From positions 1,178,001 through 1,242,000 of the forward strand of contig RBKR01000010.1 in the NCBI GenBank assembly GCA_004835665.1: a stretch of DNA of 64,000 nucleotides. The letters are read 5' to 3'. Position numbers and translations under genes: made by a program. Below are positions 18,095-27,638 of the stretch, piece after piece. Numbering within the stretch: the first letter of the stretch is position 1; each line of letters starts with the position of its first letter. The DNA is from Phoma sp. XZ068 (taxonomy: Eukaryota > Ascomycota > Dothideomycetes > Pleosporales > Didymellaceae). Below the pieces are notes generated by a model. The model worked only from the letters and a program-made list of their open reading frames with translations, was not told the origin of the DNA and ran no database searches.

Positions 18095-20734
18095 CTGCTG
18101 CACGTTGCAGTCTGGCCTTCCAAACCCCCCTTCTCTGAAGTTCCGAACGGCATCTCCCATCTGCCAGAATATGGACACTTGTTGTGCAATCCATGCAGAA
18201 GCGTCGTGCCCTACAAGACGCTCTACAACCACCTCCGCGACTACCACAAAATCCGGACGCCAGCCTGCAAAGCTATCGTCTCTCGGTACGAAACGCTTTC
18301 GGTGTCGCAGACCGATGCAGATGTCGTACCTCTTCCAAGCAAGTCCTCCCCATTGGATTTCCTTGCGCCACCTGAGCGGGGATACTTCTGCCCGCAGTGC
18401 GACTGGACGACTTGCAGTTGGGATATGATCCTGCTGCACTTTCGGAAGACACAGTGCAGTAGAGGAGGAAGGGCGCGCAATGACCTGTCCTGCTTCCTCC
18501 AACGATGGTCCCCTATCAGACGGAACCTAGGAGGGACCTGGCGAATCGAAGATGCTACAGACACGAATCGTGGCGGGAAAGGATCAAGCTGGGACCGATC
18601 TGCAATAGATGAACCCGCGACGGCCGCCCTGTTGCAGATGGAAGCCGAGGAGGAAGCCAGGCTCTCACAGCAAGATCGAGAATCGATGTCCCTAAGCAAT
18701 GAGCTTGAGCATGACGAGAAGACCGATTGGCTGCGGGGTTGTGGTTGGCCGCGGTGGTTCGCTCAAAAACCGCTTCATCTGATCATTGCTACCTCCAGGT
18801 TACCCCTCTCCACGAATGAAGCAATTCACCTCGGCAGCTGGAACTGCAGGGAGTGGATCAGCTGCGCAGATTCAGAATCCAGATTGAGACAGTTAACAAA
18901 GATCGTTCATCTCGTGCTACATCGGTGCGAGGAGACGCTCGAACAGACACCACGAGTCATGCGCTGCTGGCTGCGAAGCTGGGGATCGCACTTCTACGCG
19001 TATCCCTTCGAGCTAACTCAACGGGAAGCTACACGAGCTAGGTACCGCTCTTTCCTCAATCGCTTCCTATGCTATGTGTTCCGATCGTGGCACGTCTGTC
19101 AGACGCTCGACCAAAGCTTGAGCGAGGTGTACGGGCTCAAGTTGTCCGACGTGCAGGTGCAAATAATGGAATTCGTCTGGTTGGATCTGACCACTAGAGG
19201 ATCCGGTGACCCAGGATCCCCTTCCTCCTTACGAATATCAGAAACTGTTTTCCAGCTGCTCGTGATGTTTTGGACGGATCTGTCCACCGACGGCGTGTTG
19301 GAAAGCAAAGCCATCGTCCACTTCTCCGGGGTGCTGGGTATCCATCCCTATGAGTTAGCATACCGTACAGCGTACGACTACACGCCGTACCTATCGTCTC
19401 TATTGTGGGTTGGCAGGCTTCTTATTCTAGAGTATGCTTTGCCGCTGCGAGCGTACACTACCCTCGACGTCCCCTGGCCAGCACGAGCAGCCTACGCCGA
19501 TCAAGGGAAGCGTCTCTGTGCAGAGATTCGCCCAATATACCTTCAGCGTGGTAGTCTCTCACCCATGGGGTACCTGATCGAGCGTTTACAGCATGGCAGG
19601 GCCATTGCAAAACGCGAAGGACCACGCACTAACATATCCTGGTCGCTAGATGGCCAGAGTCTAGACATTGCCGGCTCCCGCATCTCTATGCACGAATTTC
19701 GCCATACTATCCATTGCCTCCTCGCTAGACTTGAGCAGGTCACGAGAGACCTCATGTTTGACTGGTGGCCCAAAGTGGATCTAGGTACCTTGAAAGAGGA
19801 TCTTTCAAAGCACCGACCAGGCTATTCATTCCTGCAAGAGCCAGCAAATCAGCTCCAATCCAGCTTCAAACATCTCAGCCGGCGAGCCTTCTCCAAAGAT
19901 GGTAATGGTTTCGCTCTGAGAGGCAAAGGCAGGGAGCAAGCGATGTCATACCTGAAGAAATGTAACGACATGGTCATGTCATTGTTTAGCGGTATCCATA
20001 TGTCTAGTGGGATGCCTGCAAGAGGAGAAGAGCTTCGTGTTCTGCGCTGGGCAGACACTGCAGCAGTGCAACGCAACATCTTCATCTGCCAGGGCCGGGT
20101 CTTGCTAGTCTTCTCATACAACAAAGCTAGCCAGAACTCGAACAATTCATTCTTTATTGTTCGAGTTCCCTGCGCAATGGTAGAGAAGTGTCTCTTTCTT
20201 TACCTCGCATACATCAGGCCATTCAGCGATTTCCTCAGCCGACAATTAAAGCTCGTCAACGCAACTGCTCCTACCAACCCACACTTGTTCACTGCGTACG
20301 ACACGCCCGTGTCATGTTTCAGTTCGGCAGCCTGCTCGAAGATCCTGCAGCAATCCACGCCAGAATGTCCAATACTGCTCCATTTTCAAATCTATCGCCA
20401 GATTGCAGTAGCTATTAGCAAAAAGCATCTTCCGGGCATCGTCCAGCCTTTTGATCCTAACACCCCAAGGGGTTACGATGGCCTGTCACGACTTCTCTCT
20501 TTCCAGACAGGACACAATCCAGCAACTCATGCCGGCGCGTATGCTTTGGATCGTGCCTATCCAGCTAAGCTGCAACCTGACCTAGTAGAGCAGTACCTTC
20601 AGGTTAGCAAGGTATGGCATCAGTTCCTGGATATCACCAAAGAAAGCACGGTCCAAGTTGATCTAGGCTCTGACCCGAGTCGGACCTCGCCGGAAGCTCC
20701 GATGCAACCACCAAGGTTTCCGCCGCCCACTTAG
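18095..20734 (+). CDS. Zinc-finger/tyrosine-recombinase-like protein of the TLH family, helicase absent
   Basis: The frame is open from 18095 to the stop at 20734, but no ATG lies ahead of the first zinc finger, so the true start is probably in an upstream exon. Numbering codons from 18179, two fingers are visible: C3-x2-C6-x11-H18-x4-H23 and C71-x2-C74-x12-H87-x5-C93. Near the C-terminus, MPARGEELRVLRW (Arg615), QIYR (Arg740) and TGHNPATHAGAY (His779, Tyr788) occur in the order of tyrosine-recombinase boxes. The His-to-Tyr distance of nine residues is the canonical one. The same module precedes a RecQ helicase in the 8.6-12.2 kb relic, but here the frame ends in a Pro-rich tail. A DNA-recombining or binding role is inferred. 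Confidence 0.65.
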   Translation: MLHVAVWPSKPPFSEVPNGISHLPEYGHLLCNPCRSVVPYKTLYNHLRDYHKIRTPACKAIVSRYETLSVSQTDADVVPLPSKSSPLDFLAPPERGYFCPQCDWTTCSWDMILLHFRKTQCSRGGRARNDLSCFLQRWSPIRRNLGGTWRIEDATDTNRGGKGSSWDRSAIDEPATAALLQMEAEEEARLSQQDRESMSLSNELEHDEKTDWLRGCGWPRWFAQKPLHLIIATSRLPLSTNEAIHLGSWNCREWISCADSESRLRQLTKIVHLVLHRCEETLEQTPRVMRCWLRSWGSHFYAYPFELTQREATRARYRSFLNRFLCYVFRSWHVCQTLDQSLSEVYGLKLSDVQVQIMEFVWLDLTTRGSGDPGSPSSLRISETVFQLLVMFWTDLSTDGVLESKAIVHFSGVLGIHPYELAYRTAYDYTPYLSSLLWVGRLLILEYALPLRAYTTLDVPWPARAAYADQGKRLCAEIRPIYLQRGSLSPMGYLIERLQHGRAIAKREGPRTNISWSLDGQSLDIAGSRISMHEFRHTIHCLLARLEQVTRDLMFDWWPKVDLGTLKEDLSKHRPGYSFLQEPANQLQSSFKHLSRRAFSKDGNGFALRGKGREQAMSYLKKCNDMVMSLFSGIHMSSGMPARGEELRVLRWADTAAVQRNIFICQGRVLLVFSYNKASQNSNNSFFIVRVPCAMVEKCLFLYLAYIRPFSDFLSRQLKLVNATAPTNPHLFTAYDTPVSCFSSAACSKILQQSTPECPILLHFQIYRQIAVAISKKHLPGIVQPFDPNTPRGYDGLSRLLSFQTGHNPATHAGAYALDRAYPAKLQPDLVEQYLQVSKVWHQFLDITKESTVQVDLGSDPSRTSPEAPMQPPRFPPPT

Positions 20735-20920
20735 TAGAACTCCCGTCAGAACACCCAGCCTGACTGAAAAGCTGCACAACAACGCAACATTTTCAGAGGG
20801 CAAGCTTCAAGTATATCCTAGGTAAGTATATCCCTAAAGCGCCTGCAAAGTTTCAGAATTTATTTATCGCTTTTGTAGGTTGCGCAATACTATGAGTGGT
20901 TGCTGTTCACAAGCGTTCGG
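20735..20920. other. Spacer between the recombinase-like gene and transposase
   Basis: AT-rich short spacer. No terminal inverted repeat matching the other side of the DD34E element could be identified by eye. Confidence 0.3.
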
Positions 20921-21930
20921 TTACTTCTCCCAGACATCAACATCATCCACATCTGCATACCCACACTTCCTGTACCACTCTCTGCAGTCGACGCTGTAGC
21001 AGCTCTTCAGTACTGCAAGTTCTAAGAAGAAGCAGAAGTTAAGAAACTCGTCTTGTTGGTCTAAGTGTCTTTTTATCCAACTTTTTAACACCTTGAAACT
21101 GCGCTCGATTGGATTGTAGTCAGGTGAGTATGGCGGCAGGTACTCCAACTGTACTCCAAAGTCTCTGCAAAGCTAAGCCACTTGCTGCGATCGATGGACT
21201 GAAGCGTTATCCATAAGCAGTACGTGGTAACCAGCAGTACACAGTGGCAGTACTTCAAACTCCAAGAAGTCCTCTAAGATTGCTGATGTAATAGCACCTT
21301 GAAAGACTGTGTGGGCGAAGTAGCCGTCAACTGTCATCGCTGGCAGTAGACTCCATCGCTCAGATCTTTTCATGGAGTACTCCAGCTCGACTGACCTGCC
21401 GATGGGACTCCAGCCATACTTGCGATCACCAGTACGCTCATTGCAAGCACTTTCATCGATCGCGATGATCTGCTTTAAGGTATAGTTGAGCTGTACGCGG
21501 GCTTGAAAAAACCGTCGCAATGCATCGCTCTGTTTGGCAGCTCTCTTGGTCGCTACTTTGCGACTCCATTTTGCGCGCTTGAGCTCATCGTGAATGGTGG
21601 ATATGCTCACATCCAAGTCGTACTCATCGTATAACCAGTCTCTCAACTCCTCCAGGTATGCTTGTGGTCGCCCGTTGAGGTACTCCAGCATCCTCGTCCG
21701 ATGCACTTGCCTCAGTCTCCTCGGCCGACCCAGCTTAACGCATTCAGGCGGGTATGGCTGACCCCAGTACTCTATATTTCTCCGAAATCTTGCTACGTGA
21801 CGCCTCACAACACCAAGTAAACGATGTGTGTAGAGCTTTGTAGCTATTTCAAGAGACTCAAAAGTGCGCAATAAGAGCGCGAGCACCTTATAATTCCATG
21901 ATCTCACTATTTTGGCGGGGAATGTGGCAC
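20921..21930 (-). pseudogene. Tc1/mariner (IS630-like) DD34E transposase, one stop
   Basis: The frame from about 21907 to 20921 encodes helix-turn-helix sequence followed by a DDE_3 core with IAIDESACN, LLMDNASVH and PPYSPDYNPIE. There are 34 residues between the second Asp and the Glu, which defines DD34E elements. A single TAG at 21173-21175, between the second and third catalytic blocks, splits the frame. The codon before mutation could have been CAG, as expected after RIP. No ATG heads the frame, which begins at a GTG. The element is therefore probably inactive. It lies in the same orientation as the two following transposon genes. Confidence 0.8.
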
Positions 21931-22124
21931 GTGCGCGGAATCACGGGGTGTACCTGGTCTTTTCGGAACGCCTATAACGTGACCGGCAATTGAGTCGATG
22001 AGGCAATTGAGCCGATCACTAAATACAGCCCTTTACCTCAACACATAAATAACTCAACACTACAACAAGATATAATAGTGCACAATAGCTTAAATTAATC
22101 GCTAATCTCTGCTGCATTTTACTT

Positions 22125-23496
22125 ACAGGTGCGCTTGTTGTGCCCTGCCTTACCGCACGTCTTGCAGCGTCGAATGCCGCCTCTACTAGCACCTGCCTGC
22201 ACCCTCTCCTCACCCCTCTCCTTACTAACCTGCACCTCCGCCTCTATTTGAGCAATTAACACCTCTGCCTCTGCCTGCGATAGGGTGCCTCCCTTCTGGA
22301 TGCGCTTCTTTTTGCGCTTTTTACGTTCAGAAGCAGCGTTGTTGGCCACCTCAAGGTCAGCTATCCTTGCCGCCGTAAGCACCTGGGAATGCACTATTAT
22401 TGTAGCTCCTTTTCTAAGCTGCTGTACCATCTCAACAACTAAAACAAGTGAAGAGCTGGCAAGTGCTCGAATCTTATCTAAAAGCAAGGTTGATTGAGCG
22501 TCTATCTCTACTGTATTGCTTGGTGTTTTGGGTTGCCAAGGGGTAGGCCCTGGTAGAGGTGGTGTTGGCGTACGAGGCTTCACTTCAAGCTTTGATAGCA
22601 CCGCTTCTGGGTTATCTGGAACCAAGCCAGTTGCTCTGAAGCTTGATAGGATATTGTCCTTTGAGAACGCCTTATCAAACACCTGGGTAAAGGCAGCTAG
22701 GAAGGCTTTCTTGTCGATGTGGTTGATGGAGCAGTCTGCCAAGGCTCTAATTTCCTCCTTGTACGCCCGCTTTAAGGGGGCAAAACAACCCACGTCAAGC
22801 GGCTGCAGAATATGGGAGGCGTGTGGAGGCATACAGAGTGTGATAATCTTGCTTTCCTCGCACAGATCCTGGAAGGCAAGTGACTTATGGCTCTCATGGC
22901 CATCAAGAATAAGCAGCCGGTGACTACCCACTGTCCTGGCCTCTGTGTGCTGAATAAAGTGCTGTAGCCAGGCAAGACCAAGCTCATTTGTTGTCTAGCC
23001 GTTGTCACTAACACCTGTTCTCCAGTCCTTAGGGTTGTAACACCAGGCCTGGTTGTGGTGCTTCGCCTTAAAGATAAAGAAGGGTGGTACTATCCACCCT
23101 ATAGCGTTGATGCCGGCAATCAACGTTGCCCACTCACGGTCGCCAGGCTGGACCCCAATTGGCTTAAGACGTCTCTCAGACGCTGTTACCACCTTCACAG
23201 ACCCTCCAATACCCATCTGGAAGCCAGTCTCGTCAAAGTTGTAGGTGTCTTCGTCCAGAATGCCATACTTAGCTTTGACATTGCGTACAAGGTCAAACCA
23301 GGGACTGATAATAGCTGGATTGCTGCATAAGACTCTCTGGTGATCGCGCTGCCTGGTTACCTGAGACTTAATCTCAGGCTTTCGTCTAACCAGGTTCCTA
23401 GCCCATTTTTCTCCAACCTCTCCACCTCTACGCGTGGCTAGTAGTTGATTGGCCATAGAGCGCACATAACAAAGCGTAGGGGCAAAGCCTTGCGTG
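22125..23496 (-). pseudogene. Pogo/Fot1-type transposase, N-terminus lost and one stop
   Basis: Reading leftwards from 23496, the frame starts inside the second HTH (LDTQGFAPTLCYVRSMANQL). It continues through TYNFDETGFQMG (first Asp), LLILDGHESHKS (second Asp) and QPLDVGCFAPLK (third Asp). It ends with a Lys/Arg-rich helix and a CCHC knuckle, CKTCGKAGHNKRTC. A TAG at 22995-22997 occupies a position where a Trp (TGG) is usual, consistent with a RIP transition. The first ~85 residues expected for this family are missing, because the frame is joined directly to the unrelated ORF at 23497. The gene cannot make a full transposase. Confidence 0.85.
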
Positions 23497-24942
23497 TCAA
23501 GCTTCCAAGTTGAACGTGTGTTGGTACAGTTCTGGCCTGGTGCAGTTGAAGTCTTTCCATACTTTCCTCTCCCGCCGCTCCTCTAATTGGTGTTGACACT
23601 GCCTTTGAGCACTCATTTGAGCAAGATGACCAGCAAGGATTGCTTTTGTGAGACCTTCAATGCTGGAGTTTGATGACGTTGGAGAGACCTTCCGCCGGCG
23701 GCGTCTCTTCTCAGCTTCAACGCGGTCTTTTGCCATTATAAGAGAGAGGCGAACCTCATCAGATGGCTCCTCAATGGTACACTCCTGCCGAGCCACAGCA
23801 GCCGCCCAGCTCGCAATGGTGTTGCCATTGACCTTGTAGTGATCTTCCGGGCGATCGATCTGACGGCCAGGTATAGGACGCCGCCAGCAGGTGTTGGTGT
23901 TATTGCTGCAGGCTTCTTCGTTGCATCTCCAATAGTCTTTTATGCCAATTGCAACGCCGCTGGCAGACCTCTCAGCAGCAACGACAGCAGCAAGTCCCTC
24001 TTCTTGGATAGCTGTAACAATGCCAGGTCGCTGGCGAGCAACACCACGAGCTAGCTGGGATGCCGGCTGTAATGCTGGCAGCTCTTCTTTCAGTACTAAA
24101 TCGAAGTCGCACGTCATGCCCTGAGCGCTCTCCTTATCCAATTCAACAAGCTCTTCCTCAAAATCTACCCAATTACCAACAACAACACCTTCTCCAGCTA
24201 CGTGACGGCTTCGCTGCAGCGCAATTGTACACCTATCTGCCTTGGCTTGGCGGCTGCCGCTAGTATAATACAGCGTCGCTGTTAAGCTCTCAATTTTGCT
24301 AACACGCGGCTTCTGCGTCTCTACAACACCATCCGCCCATCGCCACACGCTATCCTCGCTGACTGTGAACAGAGGCTTCCTCCGCTTGAAGCTATAAGCA
24401 GACGCTATCGCGTTCTTCTCCATCGTCCCCCAGCACGCGCGGTATCTCCAGTGCAGGTGTGGCTCCTCATCAATAATCTCAGCTCGGGACTCTGTCCGCT
24501 GCCGCTGACTTGATTGAACCGCTGTGGCAGCGGCAGTAACACTAGGTGAGCCTCCAGCAGGATTTTCAGCAGGCGCCTCGCTAATAGCTCCACCAGTTTC
24601 TACATCCTCAGCACCCTCTACTTGCTCATCGTCGCCCGCCGTTGCGTCAATCTCCGGCTCCTCGTCCTCATCCTCATCCTCGCCAAGTATATCAACGGGG
24701 TGCGCGTCGGTGGCGAGCTGGCTCGCCTGAGCGGGCTCAAACAATGGACTAGGAGTGCGACGATCGCGCTGTTGAGTCGGCTCGCGTGAGCGATGTGGAC
24801 GAGGTGCTGTCGGCGGCGGAGTAGGCGGTGCGGGATTGACACCTTGCTCGAATATTTGAGGAGCTTTGCGCTGACGTTTAGTAGGTTTGGAGGCCTTGCC
24901 ACCCACTGGAGTCACGTGTTTCCGCTTCGAACCGCGAGCCAT
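23497..24942 (-). CDS. Unassigned 481-residue protein in a transposon nest
   Basis: The frame has its first ATG at 24942 (MARGSKRKHVTP). It opens with a basic, Pro-rich segment, then an acidic stretch (GEDEDEDEEPEIDA). A folded-looking middle follows, with HLHWRYRACWGTMEKNA. A cysteine motif (CNEEACSNNTNTCW) then precedes HYKVNGNTIASWAAAV. A basic helix (EAEKRRRRRKV) and a Gln/Arg-rich tail end it. I do not recognise the family. Its position between mobile-element ORFs on the same strand suggests it belongs to a transposon, perhaps as an accessory DNA-binding protein, but this is inference. The tail abuts the truncated pogo frame within one base pair, suggesting a rearrangement junction. Confidence 0.45.
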   Translation of the reverse strand: MARGSKRKHVTPVGGKASKPTKRQRKAPQIFEQGVNPAPPTPPPTAPRPHRSREPTQQRDRRTPSPLFEPAQASQLATDAHPVDILGEDEDEDEEPEIDATAGDDEQVEGAEDVETGGAISEAPAENPAGGSPSVTAAATAVQSSQRQRTESRAEIIDEEPHLHWRYRACWGTMEKNAIASAYSFKRRKPLFTVSEDSVWRWADGVVETQKPRVSKIESLTATLYYTSGSRQAKADRCTIALQRSRHVAGEGVVVGNWVDFEEELVELDKESAQGMTCDFDLVLKEELPALQPASQLARGVARQRPGIVTAIQEEGLAAVVAAERSASGVAIGIKDYWRCNEEACSNNTNTCWRRPIPGRQIDRPEDHYKVNGNTIASWAAAVARQECTIEEPSDEVRLSLIMAKDRVEAEKRRRRRKVSPTSSNSSIEGLTKAILAGHLAQMSAQRQCQHQLEERRERKVWKDFNCTRPELYQHTFNLEA

Positions 24943-24969
24943 TGAGCTACAACACCAGAAAAATATCAC

Positions 24970-26036
24970 GAGGCGTCAATTTGAGCGAGTTGAGCTTCCT
25001 CTGCACCGTGTTGGCAGGTGCAGAATGTGGTGAGATACTGTTGGTACTACGAAACGCTAATAAACTAGATCTGGCGTCATTATCGAGCTAAGTCACGGGG
25101 TGGGCTCGGTATTTTGCAAACAACCCATACTGTGTCCGTGCAATCAACGTTCGGAACCGCCGGAGGCCCGGAGGATCACACCACAGCACTGTCTACAACA
25201 GCTGACTGTATAGGGTTCGTTTTTTATGATACAAGCGGATGACGCCTCGGGTGTGGAAAAGGAGTGTCGCCCGTGATCCGAGCTTATCGCGAATTTCCAT
25301 TATGAACAAGATGGAGAAACCACAAGACGGAAGAAGCGCTAAATGGTCGCTATCTGTGTTCAAAGAGGCAACAGGAAGCTTAGCAAGATAGGCATCTCAC
25401 TGTCCGGAATTTGATCGATCTTAAAAAGGCAAGTTTACACTAGGTATTGATACTGGCGGACACAGTTCTACCTAATAAGCGTGCTGTTCTACGGTTTACA
25501 GATCGCGCGCAGCGCCGAATCAATGTTTGCAAGCAGCCAATGCTTGTGTTGACTTGTGTGCACATTGTGGCAGGTAGCCCCTAGTCACAACGCGAAAGAG
25601 AACTTCTGCTGACTTGATACATGGTTGACACTTGTTGCAGTGGGGAACTTGCGGCTGAGACTATGCAATTTGCAGAGATTGAGTTGCGCAGAGAAGCTTA
25701 GCACTTTTATGTATGATGCGAATTTCGTAACGAAGACAAACAAAAGACTATGATTGTTGATGACGTGCCACCTTTTTGTGTTCGGAAATGGTCCAGACTT
25801 GTTTTAGAGAGGTGATTGTAGTCTCAAAGGCCTGCTGCAAGGCCTTTAAAGCGTGCGTATGGTGTTAGGAAATGCATTTCTCAGAAGATTGTTGGCCATA
25901 GCAGCCCTGGCTCCTCCACCCAGCCAACTCCCACGAAGGAAAAATCAATGCAATCGAGAAGTATGAGTGAGAATGGGAATCTTATAGGTCCCTATAGATT
26001 TGATGAATTTACAAGAAAATCTTCTTGCTATATAAT
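24970..26036. other. Gene-free region
   Basis: About 1.1 kb with no frame of note on either strand. The sequence between 25.1 and 25.9 kb has no repeats that I can see. Confidence 0.4.
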
Positions 26037-26448
26037 GCTTGCCGAAATGTGCGGACCCCCCGTACTTTTGGTACTCTACAGCTCTACAGTCATGTGTACA
26101 GGTACCCAAGCCCCCTTATTGGCTATGAAACAACACAATGCTCGTGCAGGATACAGGGGAGGGCTAGGCTCTATATGTGGAAAGGACCAGATCATATACA
26201 TCTCAGTGTGGGGTGGTAGACATGGTAGAGAGGGGTGGTGGGGTTACCACCCACGATACTACACCCTTGACCAGACGAAAGCAATCACACACGTAGCATC
26301 AGCTCTAGGTCTAAGGATAAAAGGAGCTTGCCCGCCTTCAGATAGTCTGACACCTTCGCCCAGGCGGGAGGTCCCTAGCAGCAGCTGACAGCGGGGCTTC
26401 CCGCGTTTGGTAATCAAATAGGGGGGTCCCGCACATTTCGGCAAGCAC
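26037..26448. mobile_element. MITE-like element with ~25-bp terminal inverted repeats
   Basis: The left end tgcttgccgaaatgtgcgg followed by a C run (26037-26062) is matched in inverted orientation at 26419-26448, with one extra G. The roughly 410 bp between the ends carry no transposase. A non-autonomous DNA transposon is the simplest reading. Target duplication is not clear. Confidence 0.75.
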
Positions 26449-26960
26449 CGATATCGTGTGTGGCTATGTTCTACCTATTGACCTGTGAGGCGATACGCGC
26501 ACGGAAATACATTATCCACACGATTGATGCCACACGACGATATTCCAAGCTCAAGGATCGAGTCCACTCTTTGCAATGGAAAATTAGAGGTCTGGGTGCA
26601 GTTTGTGGAGAAAGAGAATCCAGACGCATACGCTGCGAGCAAGGCACTTGACACCTGGTTAAGGCCGCATGGTATCAGCGGCGGATCCCTTATCAAGAAG
26701 CAGATTTTGAGCATTGAGGCAGAGACGCCGGCAACGATGCGTAGCTTAATCGCGAATCCCTTCTTATCTATATTGTATGTGTGCGCCGGCTCAATATTAT
26801 ACTTAGTGATCTTCTGCTGCAGGATACTAAAGTGTAGCTTGTACTTATACCTAGACTTAGCGTTGTGGCGATTAGAGTCTATGACCGTCGTCTATTAAAG
26901 TGTAACGCGGTCGCAGTGACGGTGCAGGAAGCGTGTAACCTAGCTCTCAGAGTAAGGATT
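26449..26960. other. Unassigned, one open frame
   Basis: A + strand frame at 26485-26898 (137 codons) ends in a hydrophobic stretch. It has no recognised family and may be chance. Confidence 0.25.
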
Positions 26961-27240
26961 CTAGGCTACTTTAGACGCGAAATCTTGTACTGTAGCTCTT
27001 ATAGGTAGTAAGCGACGCGCAGAGAGCAGTTCTATATACTGCATAAGGCTCTCTTCTTGTTGTGGAGTGAGCTTGTGTTGGTAATCGTTGGCGACGCGTT
27101 GAGAGACCTGCACACCGCAGTGCGCGCGCGACAGAATATTGTGATCAACACTGTGCTTTAGTGCAATTTTTGTATACACAAGTTTATTGCCTAGGTCCAA
27201 ATTACAAATCTCTGCAAGCGCATCATTAATTCCTGGCATG
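26961..27240 (-). pseudogene. Pogo/Fot1 transposase N-terminal fragment
   Basis: The frame beginning MPGINDALAEICNLDLGNKL resembles the first HTH and the start of the CENPB-type HTH of Fot1 transposases, as in the intact copy at 1.8 kb (VKEALAEIDSLGPGEQFTY). It stops after about 90 codons, near the equivalent of the region leading into the DDE core, and no core follows. It is a solitary 5' fragment. The ATG at 27239 corresponds to the usual start. Confidence 0.7.
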
Positions 27241-27638
27241 ATTGTTGAGCTATAACGCATTGAAATTTGGTGTAGATGTTGTGCCCCGATCGTTGCACGG
27301 TATGCGCGTTCTCTTCCAACATCAACGAACCTTTCTCGCGCAACCTATCGATTCTTTGCTTACAAAACTGTACACACAATTCGAAACGACTTGCTGCACG
27401 TACTGCGCAACTTGCATTAGATTTTGAGACTAGGAACAGCGAACAAATTAACGTTGAAAAAGCAAACATATCAACGTTGTAGTCCGTGCACATACTAAAT
27501 TGGTTGTGAAATAGAGTGAGCATGCTAATGCTGTTGGCAATCATCTAAATAAATGAGGAGTGCGGGCCTTCTGCGCAGAGCTTAGGAATCCTAGCGCTAT
27601 GCCCGTGTAGTTCAAATCGCACTGTAGTTCGCAAAGCA
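27241..27638. other. Unassigned spacer
   Basis: Overlapping short frames on both strands without a recognisable domain. Confidence 0.3.

Noticed and set aside
18095..20734. Starship captain (DUF3435)
   Set aside because: The Arg-box context and zinc-finger N-terminus match the RecQ-linked relic in this window rather than the captain motifs that I know; no Starship boundary was seen.
21930..25110. Terminal inverted repeats for the transposon nest (tcacggggtg near 21940 and 25090)
   Set aside because: The two copies are in the same orientation and match only over about ten bases, so they are not inverted termini.
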